Positions 1 through 6,099 of a stretch of DNA of 6,099 nucleotides are shown here, one piece after another. Where the stretch lies: NCBI GenBank assembly GCA_044348925.1, contig JBIKRY010000287.1, positions 1-6,099 on the forward strand, in the 5' to 3' direction. Numbering within the stretch: position 1 is the stretch's first letter; each line of letters starts with the position of its first letter. Below the pieces are notes generated by a model, which was given only the letters and a program-made list of their open reading frames with translations, was not told the DNA's origin and made no database searches. This DNA comes from JAAFKA01 sp044348925. Its GTDB lineage: Bacteria > Bacteroidota > Bacteroidia > Cytophagales > Thermoflexibacteraceae. A program made the translations under genes and the position numbers.

Positions 1-111
1 TAGAGTTTATGAATAATTGCTGTAGCATAGACTTTAGTCTGTGCAAGTTATTGATTTTCAACTACTTAAAAACAGACTAAAGTCTATTATACAAATTATT
101 CATAAACTCTA
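1..111. repeat. Two-unit inverted repeat (REP/BIME-like)
   Basis: The two halves match perfectly as inverted repeats in two blocks. Block A is 18 bp: TAGAGTTTATGAATAATT at 1-18 pairs with 94-111. Block B is 16 bp: ATAGACTTTAGTCTGT at 27-42 pairs with 72-87. The blocks are separated by 8 nt on the left and 6 nt on the right, and the central loop is 29 nt (43-71). Each B block is also a small palindrome, AGACT-TT-AGTCT at 29-40 and AGACT-AA-AGTCT at 74-85. On the left this stem extends outward to GCAT/GTGC (25-44) with one G-T wobble. Two self-complementary units in opposite orientation are the architecture of REP pairs (BIMEs) and of small non-autonomous elements. The right half contains the stop codon and last codons of the minus-strand gene, so the transcript of that gene would end in this hairpin, and it could act as a 3' stabiliser or terminator. 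No U-tract and no target-site duplication can be judged because the window begins at the repeat edge. The repeat structure is directly seen; its class is inferred. Confidence 0.85.
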
Positions 112-946
112 TTTTATTTGCAAATATTCGTTTTAGGGTATGATTAAGTTCTAGCCATTCTTCTTCCTTTAATAAGTCAATATTTAATTTATTAAAATCA
201 GTATTAGTCTCCTTTTGTAATTCTTCCTTTAATGAACTAACATCAAAGTATAATATAAAAATAAAATCAAGTAGCACAAAACTGTATTGGTTATTTGTTA
301 GTAAAATTTCAGCAAAAGACCAAGGTGCTGCTACAGCTTGCATCTTCCCTTCAATTTCAATATTAATCTCTCTTTGCAAATCAGTATTATAACGATAAAC
401 CAATAATCCAACATTGGAGGCAGTTAAATCAATAGATAGATTTTCAAAAGCATTGGTTACAAATTTTTTAATTATATTTTGTTGATTATCATTACTAAAA
501 TTAAAATGTGAAAAATCAGAAGAACGACAAATTGATATTCTATAAATCATAGAAAATATTAAATTATAGAAAGTATTAGCTTTTTTATTTTCAAGAGTTA
601 TAACTTCCTTGTCTGTTGGAATACGTAAATCTTGTAATATCTTGGTACATTCAGTTTCAATTTTACCAAATTTATCTTCGCATTCACAACATATTAAATA
701 ATATTCAGCTAATTTATGAGGATGTTCTTCTCTATTTGTATAGTGAAACTCGGTATCCTCCATCTCTATCCTATTCATACTGTTATCACTACCAATATAA
801 TGAGTTCTGCCTTGTTTATCATCAAACCCTATAAGGAATTCTTTTCCTCTCTCCCAAATAGGTTTATAATACATTGCTGGAATGATATGTGACTCTTTAT
901 TACAAAGGTCTTTTCCACAAATTGGACATTTATCTTGTGTTTTCAT
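77..946 (-). CDS. HNH-like zinc-binding protein (SHIIP type), 289 aa
   Basis: Probable metal-binding protein of a poorly characterised HNH-endonuclease-like family; nuclease activity is an inference. Visible marks are C7-x2-C10 at the N-terminus, then S19-H20-I-I-P23, a second C86-x2-C89 followed by E90, F93 and E97, and an aromatic/Arg segment near 126-140 (FYNLIFSMIYRISIC). From memory, this order (CxxC, SHxIP, LCxxCE..F..E, then a 'SxxWR'-like helix) recurs in bacterial proteins often labelled hypothetical or HNH endonuclease. The two CxxC pairs would hold one zinc, and H20 would be the candidate catalytic His. The rest is mostly helical and charged, with no signal peptide; one hydrophobic stretch at 222-234 looks like protein core rather than a membrane segment. 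I chose the ATG at 944-946 because it puts CxxC close to the N-terminus. The in-frame ATG at 1037-1039 would add 31 Arg/Lys-rich residues and overlap the end of ccmF. The gene lies 43 nt downstream of ccmF on the same strand with no terminator between, so it may be co-transcribed. It is clearly AT-richer than ccmF (about 20-25% GC in sampled lines against about 40%). Its last residues are encoded within the 1-111 repeat, so the C-terminus may have been altered by the repeat. Confidence 0.75.
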   Translation of the reverse strand: MKTQDKCPICGKDLCNKESHIIPAMYYKPIWERGKEFLIGFDDKQGRTHYIGSDNSMNRIEMEDTEFHYTNREEHPHKLAEYYLICCECEDKFGKIETECTKILQDLRIPTDKEVITLENKKANTFYNLIFSMIYRISICRSSDFSHFNFSNDNQQNIIKKFVTNAFENLSIDLTASNVGLLVYRYNTDLQREINIEIEGKMQAVAAPWSFAEILLTNNQYSFVLLDFIFILYFDVSSLKEELQKETNTDFNKLNIDLLKEEEWLELNHTLKRIFANKIEFMNNLYNRL

Positions 947-989
947 AGAAAGTTTTATTTTAGCTAATTTGAATAAGATAAGATTTTTT

Positions 990-3632
990 CTACCCCAAAA
1001 CCTCTTTCTTCTTCCCTTCTGCTTCCTTCGCCTCCACATACCTCCGCCACATCGCCATACTCATACCTACAGCCATTATCAACGTCCCAATCCACAACAA
1101 ACCAATCAAAGGAAACTCGACAGCCTTCAAAATTATCCAATCTTTTTGTGTAGTTTGTGCAATGAATGTAATTTTTCCGTCTTGCGGATTTATTGCTTCC
1201 AAAGTCAATTTTACGCCCAAACTTTCATTCGTATCCGCAATTTTGCGAACCATATTGCCCTTAATCAAATAAGCAGGTTTTAGCGTAAAAGTTTTGTTAT
1301 TGCCCAAAAGCCTAACCGTTGCAGTAGCATTTACATCTTCGTCATCCACTTTATTGCCTGCACCCAAACTTTCAAAAATTGCAATGTAGTCGTTAATCAC
1401 AAAAGTATCGCCAACCGTTAAATTATAGGTTTCTGGATTTGCCCATTTTTTCTCTTTTTCTGGGTCTGGAATATTCGTAATGTGTGTGTAAAGGTCTGAT
1501 TTCCAAGACATTGACACATCGGGACTTGGCACAACGCCATTACCCATTTTTTCATTTGTTTGAATACGTGGATACAATAAAAACTTTTCGCCTTGATTAT
1601 TTACTCCTGCTTCGCCTGTTTTGCTATTCAGTTTTTCATATTCCACTTCATAATACGTATTTTCAAAATAGACTTGCAAAGTGTCGCCTTTGGTAAAATA
1701 GGTTTTGCCTTTGTACGTCAAGTCTTCGCTTGTAACCATTCTATACGGATTTATGGTAGGTTGTAGCAATTCTTTGTCTATATACGTAGGAAAATCTGCC
1801 GATTTTACCCGCAAACCTTTGTAAGTTAGCGAATATTCGTATTTTATGCCAGCATCTGTTTGCACAGCCTTCATATATTGTGGTTGGTTACGAAATAGCA
1901 ATAAATGTTCTTTGTTCATTTCGTCTGTAAACTCCCGATTATACAACAAACCCGAAGTATTTTGTGAAATAACAGTCGAATAACCTGCCGAAAACAAAAT
2001 TCCAAGCAACATCAACGCAATACCAATATGCGAAACTGCACCACCCGACAAATTCAAAATAGGATTTACTTTGCTATTTGCAGTTTTAGTTTTTGCCAAA
2101 CGGTACAAGACAAAAGCATTGGAAACTATGGAATAAACCGCAAAAGTTGTCAAGATAATATATTGCCAATTATGAATTTTTGCGACTAAAATGATGACGG
2201 CAGAAACTAACATGGTGATAGTTAGTGGAATAGTAGCTAATTCAAGCAATGCTTTTGGTGATTTTTCATTTTCTTTATTCACATTATTCCACCAAAAAAA
2301 CTGTGCAGTTCCCGAAATTACGGTAATTGCAATAGCAAACCATAATTGAAATTTGGTATAAAATTGAATTTGGTCAGATGGTGGTGCGAGGTTAGATTTG
2401 ATACCAACAAAACCTAAAAATGCGTTGTAAACAGGAATGGAGGTAGGAATTAAGACCTGAAAACCTGCCAAACACAAAGTTGTTGCACCAATAAAGAGCC
2501 AAAATTCTTTGGAATAAATACTCAATTCTTTTTCTGTTGTAGGTATTTTTTTCCAATTTATAGCTAAATAAATGATTGCAATGACTACAAAAAAAGCTAA
2601 ATAAATAATTAATTGTCCCGATAAACCTAAATCTGTAAAAGAGTGAACAGAGGCATTGCCTAATACACCACTACGAGTAAGAAAAGTTGCATACAAAATT
2701 GACAAAAATGTAGTAATTGCCAAAATCATCGAGGCACGCAAACCCGTTTTGCTGCGTTGATACGTAATCATGACGTGCAAAGTGGCAACTAACAGTAACC
2801 AAGGCACATAAACCGCATTTTCAACAGGATCCCAATTCCAATAACCACCAAAATTTAAGGTTTCATAAGCCCAATAGGCACCCATCATAATACCAATTCC
2901 CAAGACCACGCCACCAAAAAGCACCCAAGGCAAAGCAGGTTTTATCCATTCCTTGTATTTTTTTTGTTGTAAACCTGCAATTACATAAGCAAAAGGAACT
3001 AAAGTTAAGGCAAAACCCAAAAACAAGGTCGGCGGGTGAATAACCATCCAATAATTTTGTAACAAAGGATTTAAACCATTGCCATCTTTTGGAATAAAAT
3101 CAGGTTGCAATTTGAAAACAGGCAAATCTGCCATTGCCTCTTTGAGCAACAAAAACGGTGAACTTCCAATTTTCAATTCCCCAAAAATTACAATTCCCAA
3201 AATCATAGAACTCAAAAAGGCTTGTACCATTGCAAAAACCGACATGACAGGTGCTTCCCACGTTTTTGCGGTTTTCATTAAGACCAATCCTAAGCAAACG
3301 TGCCAAAAAATCCACAATAAAAAACTGCCTTCTTGTCCTTCCCAAAAACAGGAAATCATATAATAAACAGGCAAATTATTGGACGAATGACTCCAAGCAT
3401 AATGATATTCGTAATAATGTTGGTGAATAATGTAGAATAAACTTGCAACAATAGCAAAAACTGATGCAGAATGAATAGCAAAAGTTATTCGAGAAAGTCT
3501 CAACCAATTATTTTTATCTAATTGATTATCAACAATTTGTGAAGTTTTAAAATAAGAAAAAGCTGACAAGGCAGCCATCACAAACGAAGTTAAAACGGCA
3601 AAATGTCCAATATATCCGATAGAAGTGTGCAT
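990..3632 (-). CDS. ccmF: Cytochrome c haem lyase CcmF, 880 aa
   Basis: Integral membrane subunit of the System I cytochrome c maturation machinery. It receives haem from holo-CcmE and attaches it to the reduced CXXCH cysteines of apocytochrome c on the periplasmic side. The tryptophan-rich WWD motif is at residues 254-278 (W254, W265, W267-D268-P269, N272, W278). The four conserved histidines appear as H199 (VIHPP), H286 (TLHVMI), H330 (SVHSF) and H535 (SHIGIAL). Their spacing matches E. coli H173, H261, H303 and H491, which bind the structural b haem and the WWD-domain haem. The TRSGVL signature is at 319-324. I count about 14 membrane segments before residue 555, then a periplasmic domain of about 280 residues (555-835), then a last membrane helix near 838-860 and a Lys/Glu-rich cytoplasmic tail. 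E. coli CcmF has about 650 residues; the extra length here is in the C-terminal periplasmic domain, as I recall for Bacteroidota. The ATG at 3630-3632 starts just before the first membrane helix and has no Shine-Dalgarno sequence. The frame is intact. No ccmE, ccmC or ccmGH gene adjoins it within the window. Upstream it is divergent from the restriction-modification gene. Confidence 0.95.
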   Translation of the reverse strand: MHTSIGYIGHFAVLTSFVMAALSAFSYFKTSQIVDNQLDKNNWLRLSRITFAIHSASVFAIVASLFYIIHQHYYEYHYAWSHSSNNLPVYYMISCFWEGQEGSFLLWIFWHVCLGLVLMKTAKTWEAPVMSVFAMVQAFLSSMILGIVIFGELKIGSSPFLLLKEAMADLPVFKLQPDFIPKDGNGLNPLLQNYWMVIHPPTLFLGFALTLVPFAYVIAGLQQKKYKEWIKPALPWVLFGGVVLGIGIMMGAYWAYETLNFGGYWNWDPVENAVYVPWLLLVATLHVMITYQRSKTGLRASMILAITTFLSILYATFLTRSGVLGNASVHSFTDLGLSGQLIIYLAFFVVIAIIYLAINWKKIPTTEKELSIYSKEFWLFIGATTLCLAGFQVLIPTSIPVYNAFLGFVGIKSNLAPPSDQIQFYTKFQLWFAIAITVISGTAQFFWWNNVNKENEKSPKALLELATIPLTITMLVSAVIILVAKIHNWQYIILTTFAVYSIVSNAFVLYRLAKTKTANSKVNPILNLSGGAVSHIGIALMLLGILFSAGYSTVISQNTSGLLYNREFTDEMNKEHLLLFRNQPQYMKAVQTDAGIKYEYSLTYKGLRVKSADFPTYIDKELLQPTINPYRMVTSEDLTYKGKTYFTKGDTLQVYFENTYYEVEYEKLNSKTGEAGVNNQGEKFLLYPRIQTNEKMGNGVVPSPDVSMSWKSDLYTHITNIPDPEKEKKWANPETYNLTVGDTFVINDYIAIFESLGAGNKVDDEDVNATATVRLLGNNKTFTLKPAYLIKGNMVRKIADTNESLGVKLTLEAINPQDGKITFIAQTTQKDWIILKAVEFPLIGLLWIGTLIMAVGMSMAMWRRYVEAKEAEGKKKEVLG

Positions 3633-3854
3633 AAATGAGTATAAAATTTATAGTACCTAAAATAATAAGCAATTCCTTGATGAATTTAAAATCTTAAAAG
3701 TTTAGGAATTAGATAACAAAACGCAAAGATAACAAGCAAAATCTTTTTATTAGATTTTGTAGGTTTTTTTTAGAAATATTTTAGGAATAGAATTTGAAAA
3801 CTATTTTGTATGATTTATTTCTTTATATTCGCAAAAAATAAAATTACCTAAGCT
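3633..3854. other. Divergent intergenic region, ccmF / R-M gene
   Basis: These 222 bp separate the two divergent start codons and must contain both promoters unless transcription enters from further away. The region is very AT-rich. It contains a 13-bp palindrome TATAAA-A-TTTATA about 8 nt upstream of the ccmF ATG, a loose inverted pair AATTCCT (3671-3677) and AGGAATT (3704-3710), and the hairpin at 3737-3759. TTAGGAAT occurs directly repeated at 3702-3709 and 3781-3788. Neither start codon is preceded by a Shine-Dalgarno sequence, as is usual in Bacteroidota. A TATATTCG at 3824-3831 is one base off the Bacteroidetes -7 consensus TAnnTTTG, but no TTTG lies at the expected distance, so I do not call a promoter. 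Confidence 0.6.
3737..3771 (+). promoter_or_regulatory. AT-rich hairpin followed by a T-tract
   Basis: CAAAATCT at 3737-3744 and AGATTTTG at 3752-3759 form a perfect 8-bp stem with a 7-nt loop, followed after four bases by eight T (3764-3771). On the plus strand this has the shape of an intrinsic terminator, but the stem has only two G-C pairs and is weak. No plus-strand gene ends upstream of it. It begins 118 nt before the R-M start codon, so if transcription starts further upstream it would lie in the leader of that gene. Otherwise it could stop stray transcription coming from within ccmF antisense, or be chance in AT-rich DNA. Confidence 0.25.
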
Positions 3855-6099
3855 ATGTCTATTACACGCATAAACCAATATTACAACGAATTATACGAAA
3901 TTAAACAGTTTTCGGGAGAAGAAAAAGAAACTTCACTTCGCAGATGTTTTGCCGAATTGCTAAGTTATTTTGCAAAAGATAGAAACTTGCGATTGGTTGA
4001 TGAAGTCAAAATTCCAAATTCGCCAAAACAACCTGATGGTGTGTTGATAGATAGATTTCGGTTTCGATACGGGTATTGGGAAGCAAAAGATTTGAAAGAT
4101 GATTTTGAGAAAGAGTTGAACAAAAAAATCAAAATTGGCTATCCTACCGAAAACTTGCTTTTTGAAAATTCACAAAAAGCTATGCTTATTCGTGGCGAAA
4201 TTCGTGAAACTTGCGATATGACTGATGCAAAAGCATTAAAAGCATTGCTTGAAAAATTTGTGAATTTTGAGAGAAAAGAAGCAACTGATTTTAAAATAGC
4301 AGTCGAATTATTTAGAAAAGAGGTAGGAAAAGTAGCGGAGATTTTGAAAAAAATGATTGAGGGTTTTGTGGGAACAGAACAAAACTTGATAGATAATGAC
4401 AAAGATTTTAACCAAAATTTTGTAAAAGAACACCAAGAACTTTTTGAGATTTGCAAAAATTCCATCAATCCCGATATTACCAAAGCTGATGTGAATGAGA
4501 TTATTGTCCAACATATTTTGACGGGGGATATTTTCCGTAAAGTGTTTGATGCAGACCAATATTTAGACGAAAATAACATTGCGATTGCCCTTAATAAAAT
4601 AGAAAAAACCTTTTTTACAGGAGATTTGAAACGCAAAACTCGCCAAGATATTGAGCCTTATTACAAAGTAATTGAGGCACAGGCTAAATCACTGTTGGCA
4701 CACGAAGAAAAGCAAGATTTTTTGAAAACTATTTACGAAAATTTTTATCAGGCTTATAATCCCAAAAGTGCAGACAAACTCGGCATTGTTTATACGCCTT
4801 CCGAAATTGTCAATTTTATGTTGGATACTACGGAATATTTGCTCGAAAAGCATTTTGATAAGACACTTTCCGACAAAAATGTGCATATTCTTGACCCTGC
4901 AACAGGTACAGGTACTTTTATTACGCACCTAATAAAAAAACTAAGTCCACATTCCCTAAAACACAAATACGAACACGAATTGCACGCCAACGAAGTAGCA
5001 ATTTTGCCTTATTATATTGCAAATCTGAACATAGAATATGTTTACAAGCAAAAAATGGAGCATTATGCAGAGTTTAAAAATATTTGTTGGGTAGATACTT
5101 TAGACAGTTTGGCAGCCTTAAATTATAGCAAAAAAGCTATGAATATGTTTCAAAAAGCGGAAGCAATGGCAGAAAATAACAAAAGAATTGCTAACCAAAA
5201 TAGCAAACCCTTGACCGTTATTATTGGAAATCCGCCTTATAATGCCAATCAACAAAACGAAAATGATAATAATAAAAATAGGGAATATTACTTCAATTAT
5301 GCCAAAAAAGAAGGTGGAATTGATGGCAGAATTAAGGAAAGTTATGTAAAAGAAAGCAAAGCAACCAAGACAAAAGTCTATGATATGTATGCCCGTTTTT
5401 ACCGTTGGGCAACGGACAGAATGACAAATGCAGGAATTGTGGCTTTTATTACTAATCGTAGTTTTATCAATAGCACGACTTATGACGGTTTTCGCAAGTG
5501 TATCAAAGAAGATTTTAACGAAATTCATATTGTAGATTTGAAGGGAGATGTACGGGCAGCAGGCGACACTACGCAAGGCGGAAATGTGTTTAACATTATG
5601 ACAGGTGTCGCTATGATGTTTTTGATTAAAAATCCAGAATTGGAAACACATCGAATTTATTATTACAATGTAGGTGATGGACTTTCGGGGGCAGAAAAAT
5701 TGGAAATATTGAAAGATAGCAAACTCAAAAGCTTGCCACAAGAAAAAATTAATCCCGATAAAAACCATAATTGGATAAATCTTTCTGTTTCTGATTTCAA
5801 AACTTTATTGCCTTTGGTAGAAAGTGATAACGAAAATAAAAAAGAAGAAAAATTATTTCACTTTTCCACGATTGGAGTTGCTACTAACAGAGACGAATGG
5901 GTGTATGATTTTAATAGGCAAAATTTGCTAAATAAAGTTATACTTTTTGCAGAAAGATATAATACTTTTTTGGCAAACCAAACTAAAAAAGATGCTAAAG
6001 AATTGCAAGAAGCCTATGAAAAAGCAATACAACAAGGCAAAAAAGCCAAAAAACCACAATTAGTTGATGAACCCGAACTTTGGGGAGAAGAAGTAAAAT
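3855..6099 (+). CDS. Single-chain R-M enzyme, ISP-like, no helicase (3' partial)
   Basis: Fused restriction endonuclease and N6-adenine methyltransferase. The frame is open from the ATG at 3855 to the window edge, giving 748 residues with no stop. Residues 1-110 are a PD-(D/E)XK-type nuclease: P60-D61-G62 and, after a short hairpin, W75-E76-A77-K78-D79 supply the D...ExK metal site. Residues 110-300 are a helical coupler. The methyltransferase follows: motif X region G310-IVYTPSEIVNFML, motif I L346-DPATGTGTF at 346-355, and catalytic motif IV N459-P-P-Y462. Right after motif IV comes the Asn-rich stretch NENDNNKNR (468-476), which I recall as conserved in this family. Residues 508-592 (KVYDMYARFYRWATDRM, ITNRSFI, GGNVFN, TGVAMMFLIK) complete the methyltransferase and lead to the target-recognition domain. 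Residues 710-735 are Lys-rich and probably coiled. The motif order X-I-IV is that of gamma-class Type IIG and ISP enzymes. Full Type ISP enzymes such as LlaBIII carry a superfamily 2 helicase between nuclease and methyltransferase; here that place holds only about 190 residues with no Walker A or DExx box. Relatives I recall are about 1000-1100 aa, so roughly 300 residues are probably missing beyond the edge. Expected role: self versus non-self DNA recognition and phage restriction. The recognition site cannot be read from the sequence. It is AT-richer than ccmF. Confidence 0.9.
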   Translation, partial: MSITRINQYYNELYEIKQFSGEEKETSLRRCFAELLSYFAKDRNLRLVDEVKIPNSPKQPDGVLIDRFRFRYGYWEAKDLKDDFEKELNKKIKIGYPTENLLFENSQKAMLIRGEIRETCDMTDAKALKALLEKFVNFERKEATDFKIAVELFRKEVGKVAEILKKMIEGFVGTEQNLIDNDKDFNQNFVKEHQELFEICKNSINPDITKADVNEIIVQHILTGDIFRKVFDADQYLDENNIAIALNKIEKTFFTGDLKRKTRQDIEPYYKVIEAQAKSLLAHEEKQDFLKTIYENFYQAYNPKSADKLGIVYTPSEIVNFMLDTTEYLLEKHFDKTLSDKNVHILDPATGTGTFITHLIKKLSPHSLKHKYEHELHANEVAILPYYIANLNIEYVYKQKMEHYAEFKNICWVDTLDSLAALNYSKKAMNMFQKAEAMAENNKRIANQNSKPLTVIIGNPPYNANQQNENDNNKNREYYFNYAKKEGGIDGRIKESYVKESKATKTKVYDMYARFYRWATDRMTNAGIVAFITNRSFINSTTYDGFRKCIKEDFNEIHIVDLKGDVRAAGDTTQGGNVFNIMTGVAMMFLIKNPELETHRIYYYNVGDGLSGAEKLEILKDSKLKSLPQEKINPDKNHNWINLSVSDFKTLLPLVESDNENKKEEKLFHFSTIGVATNRDEWVYDFNRQNLLNKVILFAERYNTFLANQTKKDAKELQEAYEKAIQQGKKAKKPQLVDEPELWGEEVK

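Noticed and set aside
1..111. CRISPR repeats
   Set aside because: The blocks are inverted, present as a single pair, and have no regular spacers.
947..1039. N-terminal extension of the HNH-like gene from the ATG at 1037-1039
   Set aside because: It adds 31 residues extremely rich in Arg and Lys that arise from reading the Lys/Glu-rich end of ccmF in another frame, and it overlaps ccmF by 50 bp. The downstream ATG places the CxxC motif at residue 7, as expected.
882..1283. 133-residue plus-strand open frame with a run of His/Pro/Thr
   Set aside because: Overlaps both real minus-strand genes in antisense and shows low-complexity sequence with no recognisable motif.
3793..3831. Bacteroidetes-type promoter for the R-M gene (TTTG with TATATTCG at 3824-3831)
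   Set aside because: The -7-like element is one base off, and the nearest TTTG sequences sit 15 or 27 nt away rather than about 20, so chance in AT-rich DNA is as likely.
4139..4636. 165-residue minus-strand open frame
   Set aside because: Antisense to the helical coupler of the R-M enzyme; Ser/Phe-rich composition is typical of the complement of an AT-rich Lys/Glu-coding region.
5118..5768. 216-residue open frame on the minus strand, hydrophobic and membrane-protein-like
   Set aside because: It lies wholly antisense to the methyltransferase part of the R-M gene, whose motifs are unmistakable. The hydrophobicity comes from complementing Lys/Asn/Glu codons.
77..6099. One coordinated new defence system of the HNH-like and R-M genes
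   Set aside because: They are divergent, separated by the 2.6-kb ccmF gene, and share no regulatory sequence that I can see; adjacency alone does not support a joint system.

Overview
The window looks like chromosomal DNA of an AT-rich member of the Bacteroidota, possibly a Cytophagales-like bacterium. The evidence is low GC, no Shine-Dalgarno sequence before any of the three starts, and a CcmF with the very long C-terminal periplasmic domain I associate with this phylum. The genus cannot be fixed from the sequence.

Layout. Positions 1-111 are a two-unit, nearly perfect inverted repeat (18 bp + 16 bp matched arms, short loop) resembling a REP/BIME-type element. A minus-strand gene at 77-946 encodes a 289-aa Cys/His-rich protein of the HNH-like 'SHIIP' type, and its last ten or so codons lie inside the right half of the repeat. 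Upstream of it on the same strand, after a 43-nt gap, is ccmF (990-3632), a complete 880-aa haem lyase of cytochrome c maturation. A 222-bp divergent intergenic region (3633-3854) holds an AT-rich hairpin. From 3855 to the right edge runs one plus-strand open frame with no stop. Its 748 visible residues form a single-chain restriction-modification enzyme: an N-terminal PD-(D/E)XK nuclease, a helical linker, a gamma-class adenine methyltransferase (motifs X, I and IV) and the beginning of the target-recognition region. It resembles the Type ISP enzymes but has no helicase.

How they fit together. ccmF is a core gene of respiratory cytochrome assembly, and no other ccm gene is visible beside it. 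It is flanked on both sides by AT-richer genes of accessory character, a probable restriction-modification enzyme and an HNH-like protein. This suggests that insertions have accumulated around a conserved gene. There is no direct evidence that the two flanking genes work together.

The window does not clearly show a new multi-gene system. The points most worth checking are the composite inverted repeat that forms the end of the HNH-like gene, that protein itself, and the helicase-less ISP-like enzyme.
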